Assembly: GCA_948468465.1 (NCBI GenBank)
Contig: CAOKJJ010000017.1
Span: 1 to 43,850 of the forward strand
Length of the DNA: 43,850 nt
Reading direction: 5' to 3'
DNA from: an uncultured Eubacterium sp.
GTDB lineage: Bacteria; Bacillota_A; Clostridia; Lachnospirales; Lachnospiraceae
Both the position numbers and the translations under genes were made by a program. The notes below the pieces were generated by a model. The model was not told where the DNA came from and did no database searches. It saw only the letters and a list, made by a program, of their open reading frames with translations. Of the stretch, positions 33,968-41,463 are shown in pieces (position 1 is the stretch's first letter; each line of letters starts with the position of its first letter).

Positions 33968-34621
33968 ATGAATTATTTATGGGGATTTATGATTGTTTCA
34001 GGCATTGTTTATGCGGCTTTGACAGGGACGCTGCCGGAAGTAACGCAAGCGGCTATTGATTCATCAAAAGAAGCGGTGACGTTATGTATTACGATGACAG
34101 GGGTTATGGCACTTTGGATGGGGTTGATGAGAATTGCGGAGAAGTCCGGCATTATTGCGGGTGCGGTCAGAGGGATGAAGCCTTTGCTGAGGTTATTGTT
34201 TCCTGGGATTCCTAAAAATCATTTGGCAAATCAGTATATTGCTGAAAATTTTATTGCCAATGTGTTTGGACTTGGGTGGGCGGCTACACCTGCGGGAATA
34301 CGGGCGATTGAGGAGTTGGAGAAGCTGGAAGAAGATCGGAGAGCGGGAAAGGATGATATGGTATATAGTGAGAAAAGGGGTCTTAGAGAGAGAAAGAAAA
34401 GGAAAGTTCGTGCGGTACCGAAGGGAACGGCTAGTAATGAGATGTGTACATTTTTGATATTGAATATTTCGTCACTACAATTGATTCCAGTCAATATGAT
34501 TGCATATAGGAGCCAGTATGGGAGTGTGAATCCGGCGGCGATTGTGGGGCCGGCGATTGTGGCGACGATGGTGAGTACATTGGTGGCAATTTTATATTGT
34601 AAAGTATTGGATAGAAAGTAA
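33968..34621 (+). CDS. spmA: Spore maturation protein A-like (nucleoside-recognition domain)
   Basis: This 217-residue membrane protein has the Gate/nucleoside-recognition domain of SpmA, needed for spore core dehydration in Bacillus. It opens MNYLWGFMIVSGIVYAALTG, then AVTLCITMTGVMALWMGLMR, IRAIEELEKL after the FGLGWAATPAG loop, and a C-terminal TM with VGPAIVATMVSTLVAILYCK. About 30 charged residues between the TMs make the middle longer than minimal SpmA. ATG 33968 is chosen over an upstream ATG at 33926 because it gives the family start; the ribosome binding site (GGGAAAA) is weak. No spmB is found downstream; a second spmA tail and an insertion sequence follow instead. Confidence 0.82.
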   Translation: MNYLWGFMIVSGIVYAALTGTLPEVTQAAIDSSKEAVTLCITMTGVMALWMGLMRIAEKSGIIAGAVRGMKPLLRLLFPGIPKNHLANQYIAENFIANVFGLGWAATPAGIRAIEELEKLEEDRRAGKDDMVYSEKRGLRERKKRKVRAVPKGTASNEMCTFLILNISSLQLIPVNMIAYRSQYGSVNPAAIVGPAIVATMVSTLVAILYCKVLDRK

Positions 34622-34672
34622 TTAAAAAGCCCATAGTTATTATATAAAAGATTTTTTAGTAAATATTGATTT

Positions 34673-34706
34673 ATCCACTTAGTAATTGAATGCTAAGTGG
34701 ATTTTT
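34673..34706 (+). terminator. Terminator of spmA
   Basis: A perfect 10-bp stem (ATCCACTTAG at 34673-34682, CTAAGTGGAT at 34693-34702) followed by TTTTT. Confidence 0.8.
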
Positions 34707-34772
34707 GTATATATAGAAACAATTGTGGCGGTGATTTATTGTAAGATGATGGATGGGAAGCGGAGGATATAA
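34707..34772 (+). pseudogene. Duplicated 3' tail of an spmA-like gene
   Basis: The frame ending at TAA 34770-34772 reads TIVAVIYCKMMDGKRRI, which mirrors the spmA C-terminus TLVAILYCKVLDRK. The DNA (GTGGCGGTGATTTATTGTAA) aligns with the spmA end as well. No 5' part is present. It is followed by its own terminator. This is a leftover of a second spmA-like gene, or the end of a recombined copy. Confidence 0.65.
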
Positions 34773-34786
34773 CATCTTCCGCTTTT
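34758..34786 (+). terminator. Terminator after the spmA-like tail
   Basis: The arms AAGCGGAGGAT (34758-34768) and ATCTTCCGCTT (34774-34784) pair at 10 of 11 positions plus one G-T, then TT. The stop codon of the tail lies in the loop. Confidence 0.65.
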
Positions 34787-34897
34787 ATAGAAAACTATGA
34801 TAGTTCCTATACAAAATTGTTAGATAAGTTTTCAGAAGAGTCCATGAAATTTGACAAAAAACAAATTAAAGAATATAGAAATAGTTTGAATCTATAA
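34785..34897 (+). pseudogene. Orphan C-terminal coding remnant cut by the insertion sequence
   Basis: A frame reads FIENYDSSYTKLLDKFSEES and then MKFDKKQIKEYRNSLNL before TAA at 34895-34897, inside the left inverted repeat of the element. It has a protein-like, charged composition but no start. It is probably the end of an unknown interrupted gene. This is a weak call. Confidence 0.3.
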
Positions 34898-36237
34898 ATG
34901 AGCAAATCTGAATTTTTACCAAAGTTGTCTAAATTTGCACATAACTAAAGACATCACGCCTCTGTGGGTGTATACTGTATCTGCCAAGAAAACAATAACC
35001 CGCAAAAGATGATGTCTTATAGAAAACAGTATATACCATTCAGAACTGCTTTACAATTGTTTTAAAAAATTAAGTTTGTGCCGTCTTTTCCCACAAACGG
35101 CCATGAAGCATATCATGGCCATACTGATATCCGTTTTTTCTGTTGGATACCATGGAAAAACCATCGATTTTGAAAAATACAGCCCCTGCCACCGTACCAC
35201 GGTTGCATATTTCCTCAATCATGGAAAATGGGACGATGCCTGTCTGGAAGACATACTTAAAAGTACCGTTGTCCAGTTCATTTATAACGAAGCCCGGCAG
35301 TCCGGAAAGCCTGTATTCTGTATTGTGGACGACACCATCTCATCCAAAACAAAGCCTTCGTCACGGGCTCTGCACCCGATGGAAGATGCGTATTTCCATC
35401 AGTCCCACCTCAAGGGGAAGCAGGATTATGGACATCAGGCTGTGGCTGTCATGCTCTCCTGCAACGGCATTGTCCTTAACTATGCAATTATTATGTACGA
35501 TAAGTCTAAATCAAAAGTGAAGATCGTGCAAGAAATTGCCAGCGAACTGCCGGTACCACCAGTGATCTCTTATTTCCTTTGTGACAGCTGGTACACATGC
35601 GGCGGCATTATGGACGCTTTTATTAAAAAAGGCTTCTATACCATTGGCGCACTGAAAACAAACCGGATACTGTACCCATGCGGCATCAAGCAGAAGATCA
35701 GTGAGTTTGCCCTTCATATACGTAAGACAGATTCCGATGTTAGCCTCGTGACAGCTGGCAGCCGGAAGTATTATGTCTATCGGTATGAGGGAAGCCTCAA
35801 CGGTATTGATAATGCAGTGGTGCTGATCAGCTACCCAAAAGATGCATTCCATGTTCCCAAAGCCCTGCGGGCTTTTATCAGCATGCATGTATCTTTAAGC
35901 ACCCAGAAAATTCTGGATACATATGTGGAACGGTGGCCGGTGGAGGTATTCTTTCGTCAGTCCAAAAATAAACTGGCATTTGACAGATACCAGATCCGTT
36001 CCTCGAAAGGAATTCGGAGATATTGGCTGCTGATGTCACTGGCTCACCTGATTGCCTGCACCGGATGCGGTGAAACTATGTCCTTTGAGGACGGATATGC
36101 CTATATTTACAGCCATATCCAGGAAGAACGACTCCGCTTCATCTACCAGTGCGGGGCAAGGCACGTCCTTTTTGAAGATGTTTTGGCTTTAGTGGCATAG
36201 ATTTATTGTGCATTTTTCTAAATTTGCTCATTTATAG
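34892..36237 (+). mobile_element. Insertion sequence, 1346 bp, IS4-superfamily type
   Basis: Perfect 16-base terminal inverted repeats, CTATAAATGAGCAAAT at 34892-34907 and ATTTGCTCATTTATAG at 36222-36237, bracket a single transposase. No clear target duplication is seen at the edges (GAAT on the left, GTTT on the right), so it may be an old insertion or one with rearranged flanks. The element is more GC-rich than its surroundings. Confidence 0.88.
35012..36200 (+). CDS. DDE transposase, apparently needing a +1 frameshift
   Basis: The main frame from TTG 35076 gives 374 residues with a DDE triad: CIVDDTISS (Asp85/86), FLCDSWY (Asp170) and VERWPVEVFFRQSKNKL (Glu285 or Glu290), typical of the IS4/IS701-like group. 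The real N-terminus appears to be in another frame: ATG 35012 reads MSYRKQYIPFRTALQLF and then meets TAA at 35063-35065. Skipping one T at the run TTTTAAAAAA continues into KKLSLCRLFPQTAMKHIM, which is the main frame. The junction TTT-TAA-A recalls the CTT-TGA site of prfB, so programmed +1 frameshifting is possible; a plain 1-base insertion is the alternative. The feature spans both frames. Confidence 0.8.
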
Positions 36238-36664
36238 GTTTTTTTGATTTATTTAAAGTAAATGTAACACAGTCATCTTATTACAGTCTATAGGTATTCG
36301 GGGCACGGATTCAAATGAAACACTAATTTTACAGTATAATGTAATGAATATGAAATTTGAACCCGCCAAAAATTCACATACATATTCTGACAAAAATCAT
36401 CGGAGGAAATAATAAAGATTTGTAAAAAAATCTTTATTATTACATTTACTAAAATGTAGAGAGCAATTTCACAAGAATAAGAAACTATTAATTAAATTTA
36501 AAGACCTTATTTTACGAAGAAGGAATACAGTTTAGGCATGGCGGATTATTTAATATAGGTATTAGATTTTTGCACAGGATCATTTTATAATAAATATATT
36601 CAGGCATCAGCATAACGAAGGCGAATGGTTGAAAATGAAAAGAAGATCGTAGGAGGAGCTATCA
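36238..36664. other. Intergenic stretch with a perfect 14-bp hairpin
   Basis: No gene is seen between the insertion sequence and the next start. The arms AATAATAAAGATTT (36408-36421) and AAATCTTTATTATT (36428-36441) form a strong stem without a T tract beyond it. A TATAAT at 36354 (approximate) and another near 36587 have no convincing -35. The hairpin may be a terminator remnant. Confidence 0.45.
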
Positions 36665-38038
36665 ATGTATTTAAAACTAAAAAAGAGAATTATGTTGTTT
36701 TTAGTGGCATGCATGTTTATAACAGCGCTGCCTTTTGTTCATCTATTTCCAATGCATGTATCAGCAAAAACAGAAGTTTCCGTGCAGATGCAGATTGGAA
36801 AGACGAAAGTAACAAAGAAAACATATCAAATGGAATCGGGTGTTTCCAGACAGTTAAAGGTAAAAGCTGTCAAAAATAAAAAATCAGTCAAGATAAAATC
36901 TGTTCAATATCGCAGCAGCAATAAAAAAATAGCGTCTGTAAATAAAAATGGTGTTATCCGTGCAAAAGCATCTGGAACAGCAAAAATTACGGCAGCAGTA
37001 AAAACAAAACAGGGAAATCAGACAGAATGGCTGAAAATAAAGGTAAATACAGCACAGCCAGATCAGGAATCGGACGGAGCAACACAGCAGCCAGACGGGA
37101 CATCACAACAGCCAGGCGGGATGCCGCAGCCTGAGCTTGTACAGGAACCGTCTCTGCCGGATGGTTCTGGTGAGAAGATACTGATTGCGTATTTTACACG
37201 CAGCGGAAATGCAGAAAAGCTGGCTGATATGATAGCGAAAAAAACCGGAGGAACAAAGTTTCGGATTGAGACGGAAACTGCATATCCGCAGGATTACAAT
37301 GCAGTGCTTGAACAGGCTTCCGAGGAAAAAGAGCAGAATGCGAGGCCGCTTTTAAAGACACGTGTGGAAAATATGTCTGATTATGGAACGGTATTTTTAG
37401 GATATCCGATCTGGTTTAGCGATACTCCGATGGCGATTCATTCTTTTTTGGAAAGTTATGATTTTACAGGAAAGAAAATTATTCCGTTTTGTACGTCTGG
37501 CAGCAGTTCGCCGCAGACAAGTTATGCAAGTGTAAAGGCATCTGCGGCAGGCGCTGAGGTACTGGAAGGTTTCTGGACACAGGGAACCTCTGTGGGGAAT
37601 GCGCAGGATGCAGTAGCAGAGTGGATTGATGGGCTTGGGATTACTGGCAGGAATCATTCGCAAAGTACGACAGGAAGTGAGGAAGGAAGGTTGAAGATTA
37701 CAGCAGGAAATACTGATTTTTATGCGGAATTGGAAGATAATTCTTCTGCGCAGGCTTTTAAGAAAATGCTTTTGGAAGGTCCGATTACCATTCAAATGAG
37801 TGATTATGGAGATATGGAAAAAGTCGGGCCTCTGGGAAAAAGGCTGCCAACAAATGATGAAAATATTACGACTGGTCCTGGAGATCTGATTCTTTATCAG
37901 GGAAATTCACTGGTCATTTATTATGATACGAATACGTGGAATTTTACAAGGCTTGGAAAAATTGAGGGTGTAACAAGGCAGGAGCTTCTTGCAGCTTTTG
38001 GGAGCGGTGATGTAACGGTGACATTGTCATTTACATAA
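36665..38038 (+). CDS. Secreted BIG2-flavodoxin-cyclophilin-like fusion protein
   Basis: This 457-residue protein has a signal peptide (about 1-34, cleavage near VSA|KT), a bacterial Ig-like BIG2 domain (about 37-128; YRSSNKKIASVNKNGVIRAK and ASGTAKITA), a low-complexity Gln/Pro/Gly linker (to about 168), a flavodoxin domain (about 170-325; ILIAYFTRSGNAEKLADMIA as FMN phosphate loop, VFLGYPIWFSDTPMAIHSFL) and a C-terminal cyclophilin-like domain (about 343-457; TDFYAELEDNSSAQAFKKML, GDMEKVGPLGKRLP, PGDLILYQGNSLVIYYD). A flavodoxin is normally cytoplasmic, so a secreted form hints at extracellular or cell-surface flavin redox. It follows AGGAGG (36650-36656). Its neighbours CMD and DUF362 also fit redox chemistry. 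Confidence 0.85.
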   Translation: MYLKLKKRIMLFLVACMFITALPFVHLFPMHVSAKTEVSVQMQIGKTKVTKKTYQMESGVSRQLKVKAVKNKKSVKIKSVQYRSSNKKIASVNKNGVIRAKASGTAKITAAVKTKQGNQTEWLKIKVNTAQPDQESDGATQQPDGTSQQPGGMPQPELVQEPSLPDGSGEKILIAYFTRSGNAEKLADMIAKKTGGTKFRIETETAYPQDYNAVLEQASEEKEQNARPLLKTRVENMSDYGTVFLGYPIWFSDTPMAIHSFLESYDFTGKKIIPFCTSGSSSPQTSYASVKASAAGAEVLEGFWTQGTSVGNAQDAVAEWIDGLGITGRNHSQSTTGSEEGRLKITAGNTDFYAELEDNSSAQAFKKMLLEGPITIQMSDYGDMEKVGPLGKRLPTNDENITTGPGDLILYQGNSLVIYYDTNTWNFTRLGKIEGVTRQELLAAFGSGDVTVTLSFT

Positions 38039-38104
38039 GTAAATCAGGAAAGGTTCCACAGAAACCATACAGGCCATCATCGGGAATCGTATATCCTGAT
38101 ATGG

Positions 38105-38720
38105 GTACTGCAGAAGGCTACTATTGAAGAAGTCGGGGCGGAGGGTATGGCTTTGGTAAAGAATGAAAACAATGCTCTTCCTCTGGAAAAAGATTCGAAC
38201 CTGAATGTATTTGGATGGGCAAGTACAAATCCGATTTACGGTGGTACGGGATCGGATTCTTCAGACAGTTCTTCTGCTACAGACATTCTTACATCACTGG
38301 CGGATGCGGGATTTAAGGTAAATCAGGATTTGATTGATATGTATAAAGAATACAGCCCGACAAGAAATCTGGTCGGAAATGTGGCCAGCGTTACTTATAC
38401 GGATGAACAGCCGATGCGTGAGATTTACTTAAAGCCGTTTGAGATGAGCGTGAAAAATTTTGAGGGAAATTCACTGGCAGTTATGTCATCCTTTAACTTT
38501 ATTGGTGATGTATGTGCAGGGGCCAATCCAAACCTGTTAAATACAGTTCTTCGTGATGAGTGTGGATTCCGTGGGATGGTTCTGTCTGACTGGAACGGTT
38601 CTTATGGATATCAGAATACAGATGATTTTGTACGAAATGGAAATGATGCGATGCTTGGTTTTATGCAGCATGAGTCGAATGCGATTACAAATACAGGTTC
38701 TGCAACGCTCGTAATTATAA
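38105..38720 (+). pseudogene. GH3 beta-glucosidase remnant with internal deletion
   Basis: In one open frame (ATG 38147) two widely separated parts of a domain-swapped GH3 glucosidase are joined. The first is the C-terminal-type domain (EEVGAEGMALVKNENNALPL, LNVFGWASTNPIYGGTGSDS, ILTSLADAGFKVNQDLIDMY). After SPTRNLVGNVAS the frame jumps to catalytic-domain sequence (MREIYLKPFEMSVK, AVMSSFNFIGDVCAGANPNL, LRDECGFRGMVLSDWNGSYG, with the nucleophile Asp in VLSDW). The end (TNTGSATLVIIRIEEVSAHY) does not look native. Hundreds of residues of a normal ~800-residue enzyme are missing. It is probably non-functional, although the frame is open. Confidence 0.75.
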
Positions 38721-38744
38721 GGATTGAGGAGGTGAGTGCGCATT

Positions 38745-39038
38745 ATGAGTAACTATATTGAATATAGAGATAAAATAGCATTTCACCCAGGATATTATAT
38801 AGAAGAAATGTTAGAAGAAAGAGACCTGGCTTTGACTGAATTTTCAATGCAATTAGGAACAACTTCTGAAAATCTAAATACTGTGATTCGAGGAGAAAAA
38901 AATTTATCTATTGATATGGCAGTAAAACTTTCCAGTATATTGGGGACAACTGTAGAATATTGGATTAATTTACAAAAACTATATGATAAAATGCAAGCTG
39001 AATTTCTTTCAGATATGGATCTTGAGAAAGAAGTGTAA
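38745..39038 (+). CDS. HigA/VapI-like antitoxin with XRE helix-turn-helix
   Basis: This 97-residue protein has the HigA-family layout: FHPGYYIEEMLEERDLALTE, then the helix-turn-helix FSMQLGTTSENLNTVIRGEK, and LSIDMAVKLSSILGTTVEYW. Such proteins bind their own promoter and neutralise a HigB or RelE-type toxin, but no toxin is found next to it. ATG 38745 is preceded by AGGAGGT at 38727-38733, a somewhat long spacing; GTG 38736 is too close to it. The fragment that follows suggests it was once the N-terminal half of a longer HTH plus ImmA/IrrE-peptidase protein. Confidence 0.7.
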   Translation: MSNYIEYRDKIAFHPGYYIEEMLEERDLALTEFSMQLGTTSENLNTVIRGEKNLSIDMAVKLSSILGTTVEYWINLQKLYDKMQAEFLSDMDLEKEV

Positions 39039-39040
39039 AA

Positions 39041-39250
39041 TTGATACCACAGGAACAATATGAAGCATTTATTAAATGTCATACAATATTTAATGAATCA
39101 TGTATTAGGAAATTTGCTGATAATATTAATCAGGATCCGGGAATTGTATTAGGGCGGTTACAGAATGATGGTAAAGTATCTTTTGCTGAAACAGAATTAT
39201 CTGATAAACTAAGGTATAGATATCAGGTTACGGTTAGGGATAAAGTATAG
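39041..39250 (+). pseudogene. C-terminal remnant of an ImmA/IrrE-type protein
   Basis: The frame from TTG 39041, two bases after the HigA-like stop, reads IPQEQYEAFIKCHTIFNESC and then IRKFADNINQDPGIVLGRLQ NDGK. The FADxxNxxPGIVxGRLQ block is the tail of ImmA/IrrE-like proteins fused to a HigA-type HTH. The zinc-binding HExxH part and the middle are absent. It therefore looks like a long HTH-peptidase gene with an internal deletion, leaving an antitoxin-sized N-terminal protein. Confidence 0.6.
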
Positions 39251-39296
39251 AAATTATAATGTATTTTAGGCATATTTTATCATTCTGTACAGGTAT

Positions 39297-39325
39297 TAGA
39301 CATAAAGTCATGATGGTTATATAAT
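39297..39325 (+). promoter_or_regulatory. Promoter and structured leader of the CMD gene
   Basis: TAGACA (39297-39302) and TATAAT (39320-39325) have a 17-base spacer. The ~110-base leader downstream holds a stem TGTTTGAA / TTCAAACA (39348-39355 and 39380-39387) and a longer pairing ATATAGATGT / ACATCTATAT (39324-39333 and 39398-39407). It may be a regulatory leader; no known riboswitch is recognised. Confidence 0.6.
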
Positions 39326-39439
39326 ATAGATGTTTCAGGTTAGAGATTGTTTGAAGAATGCAGATCAAGGAAACGATTTTTCAAACATGCTTTGTGGACA
39401 TCTATATTTTTATGGAAAGAAATGGATTAGGAGGCAGAT

Positions 39440-40129
39440 ATGATGACAAACTATTATGAAACAGACCCGGAATTTATGGAACGGATGATGCATTTTACAT
39501 TTGAAGAAGTAGTGAAGGAACCTGGACAGGAGCTGCCAGATGAGACACGCTATATGGCGATTCTCGCCACGCTTCTTGGATGTCAGGGCATAGAAGTTTA
39601 CAGGAACATGCTTGGCAAAGCGCTGGATGGCGGGCTGACGCCTGTTATGGTAAAGGAGATTGTATATCAAGCTGTGGATTATCTTGGAATCGGACGGGTC
39701 ATGCCTTTTTTGTCCGCTACAAATGAGATTTTAACAGCACGCGGTGTCCAGCTTCCGCTTCCGGCCCAGGGCAGAACAACGATGGAAAACAGGCTGGAAA
39801 AAGGGGCACAGGCACAGGCGGATATTTTTGGTGAGCATATGAAAGAGGCATGGAAGGCAGGACATATCAACCGGTGGCTTGCCGCGAACTGTTTTGGAGA
39901 TTATTATACAAGGGATGGCCTGGATTTGAAACAGCGGGAACTGATTACGTTTTGTTTTCTGGCGGCGCAGGGAGGGTGTGAGTCTCAGCTTAAAGCACAC
40001 GCCAAAGGAAACATGAACCTTGGAAATGATAAGGATTTCCTGATTCGGGTGATATCCCAGTGCCTGCCGTATATTGGATATCCACGCAGCCTGAATGCGG
40101 TGAATTGTGTAAATCAGGCAGCGGAATAA
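39440..40129 (+). CDS. Carboxymuconolactone-decarboxylase (CMD) family protein, two domains
   Basis: This 229-residue protein contains two CMD (AhpD-like) repeats. The first (about 40-85) has LPDETRYMAILATLLGCQGI and LTPVMVKEIVYQAVDYLGIG; the second (about 140-225) has LKQRELITFCFLAAQGGCES and SQCLPYIGYPRSLNAVN. The AhpD CxxC dithiol motif is not seen; single cysteines (in GCQG, GCES) are present. The protein may act as a peroxidase-like or decarboxylase-type redox enzyme, but the substrate is unknown. Either ATG 39440 or 39443 is served by AGGAGG. A secreted flavodoxin and a DUF362 remnant nearby suggest a former redox cluster. Confidence 0.85.
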   Translation: MMTNYYETDPEFMERMMHFTFEEVVKEPGQELPDETRYMAILATLLGCQGIEVYRNMLGKALDGGLTPVMVKEIVYQAVDYLGIGRVMPFLSATNEILTARGVQLPLPAQGRTTMENRLEKGAQAQADIFGEHMKEAWKAGHINRWLAANCFGDYYTRDGLDLKQRELITFCFLAAQGGCESQLKAHAKGNMNLGNDKDFLIRVISQCLPYIGYPRSLNAVNCVNQAAE

Positions 40130-40238
40130 AAAGTGACGGAGGAACATAGTGCAGGAGGTTTTATACAGGGAATTTGTTTATCTCTGGTATTATTTTGTTA
40201 TTCAGTTCAGGCAGATTTTCAAATAATGGATATTAGGC

Positions 40239-40718
40239 ATGGCAATCGGTTCTGTGGTTTCTGTATTTGCAAAGAAAAAAATCCATGGAGTATTCCAGAG
40301 TTTATCCAGCAGAAAAATCGGCTTATTGGGAATTGCGGCAGGCAGTGCGCTTGGGATCGCTTCCCCGTTATGTATGGAACTATCCCGGTTGCCGCGTCGT
40401 TTTCAAAAAGCGGTATCGGATTATCTTGGAAACGGGAAGCGGATCATGTATGTCAATGTTATGAACCGCCTTTCCGTGGACTGTGACTGTGACGGGCACC
40501 CGGCAGAGCCAGATATGCATGATATCGGGATACTGGCGTCTTCAGATCCGGTTGCACTTGACCAGGCATGCGTGGATCTGATTTATGAACAGAAAAACGG
40601 CGATGGCGCTTCCCTTGTAAACCGGATAGAAAGCAGAAACGGGCTGCTTACATTGGAGCATGCAGATGAAATAGGGCTTGGGAGCAGGGTGTATACACTT
40701 GTGGATATTGACAGGTAA
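40239..40718 (+). pseudogene. C-terminal fragment of a DUF362 iron-sulfur protein
   Basis: The last ~105 residues match the end of DUF362 proteins: RIMYVNVMNRLSVDCDCDGH, EPDMHDIGILASSDPVALDQ, ACVDLIYEQKNGDGASLVNR and a tail IGLGSRVYTLVDID. The ferredoxin-like CxxCxxC part and the rest of the N-terminal domain are missing. Residues 1-50 (MAIGSVVSVFAKKKIHGVFQ) have no counterpart I recognise. No good ribosome binding site precedes the ATG. It is probably a remnant. Confidence 0.65.
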
Positions 40719-40740
40719 ACAATGACGTGTGAACATGAGA

Positions 40741-40780
40741 AAGACAGGCAGATCAATAATATGGAATGCCTGTCTTTTTT
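40741..40780 (+). terminator. Terminator after the DUF362 fragment
   Basis: A perfect 10-bp stem (AAGACAGGCA at 40741-40750, TGCCTGTCTT at 40767-40776) followed by TTTT. Confidence 0.85.
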
Positions 40781-40809
40781 ATCTGTTTTTCCTTTGAGTT
40801 ATTAAATTC

Positions 40810-40838
40810 TTGCAGTTGATCCGTGAATTTGGTATAAT
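40810..40838 (+). promoter_or_regulatory. Intact promoter in front of a decayed dGTPase gene
   Basis: TTGCAG (40810-40815) and TATAAT (40833-40838) have a 17-base spacer. A strong ribosome binding site (AAGGAGG, 40854-40860) follows. Confidence 0.8.
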
Positions 40839-40868
40839 CAACCTATATTTCAGAAGGAGGAGAGTTTT

Positions 40869-41127
40869 ATGGGCTAATTGCAATGGGAAAAATTGTTATG
40901 TAAAGACAGAAAAAGAATGTCAGACAGTCAAACAGAAAAAGATCCGGTGTCTGTTATAGTAAGAAATCAGTTTGAAGCAGATTATGATAGAATTATTGGG
41001 TCATCATCTGTAAGAAGACTTCAGGATAAAGCACAAGTATTTCCGTTACAGAAAAATGATTTTACAAGAACAAGACTAACTCATTCTATGGAAGTGTCAG
41101 CAATGGCCCGTTCTTTAGGAAAAGCAG
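40869..41127 (+). pseudogene. N-terminal fragment of a dGTP triphosphohydrolase
   Basis: After a good promoter and AAGGAGG, the ATG at 40869 is followed by GGC and a TAA stop, so the start is broken. The next frame (TTG 40878) reads QWEKLLCKDRKRMSDSQTEK, FEADYDRIIGSSSVRRLQDK and FPLQKNDFTRTRLTHSMEVS, the N-terminus of bacterial dGTPases with the HD-type His in LTHSMEV. Homology ends at SLGKAVG near 41126, where a nucleotidyltransferase fragment begins in another frame. The enzyme would normally have about 450-500 residues. It is non-functional. Confidence 0.8.
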
Positions 41128-41376
41128 TTGGAAGAAATAGGCAATATTTATTTGATAGGCGGTGTTTTAAGAGAATTTAAAGATAATAATAAAATTATTA
41201 ATTTGCGGGATATAGATATTATTATAGACATAAAAAATAGTGTTTGTTTGGAAAAAATATTATCTAAGAATGCTAGAGAAAATTTTTTAGATATGTTAAT
41301 GAATATTCAAGTGAAGAGATATAAAAGAGAAATATTATCTAAAGAATTGATAGAAAACGAATTATTTCAAATGTAA
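41128..41376 (+). pseudogene. Nucleotidyltransferase-like fragment
   Basis: The frame reads EEIGNIYLIGGVLREFKDNN, then IINLRDIDIIIDIKNSVCLE, which has the GG..R-n-DID pattern of the DNA polymerase beta-type nucleotidyltransferase core. It is only 82 codons, has no ribosome binding site and is joined directly to the dGTPase remnant. The remaining residues are Lys/Ile/Asn-rich. It may be a fragment of an antitoxin- or defence-type nucleotidyltransferase. Confidence 0.5.
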
Positions 41377-41463
41377 ACGGATAATATTTTTACAAAGCAA
41401 GTTGTAATAAAATATATTAAGCACATTAGGTTAGAGTGATCAAAGCTAGAAAGGAAACCGAAA

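Noticed and set aside
34672..34680. Second DnaA box (TTATCCACT)
   Set aside because: One mismatch at the last base, and it is one arm of the spmA terminator.
35143..35888. Alternative open frames within the transposase
   Set aside because: They overlap the DDE motif frame and lack recognised domains.
40133..40486. Overlapping plus-strand frames near the DUF362 fragment
   Set aside because: Only the frame carrying the VDCDCDGHPAEPDMHDIG signature is protein-like; the others are shadows.
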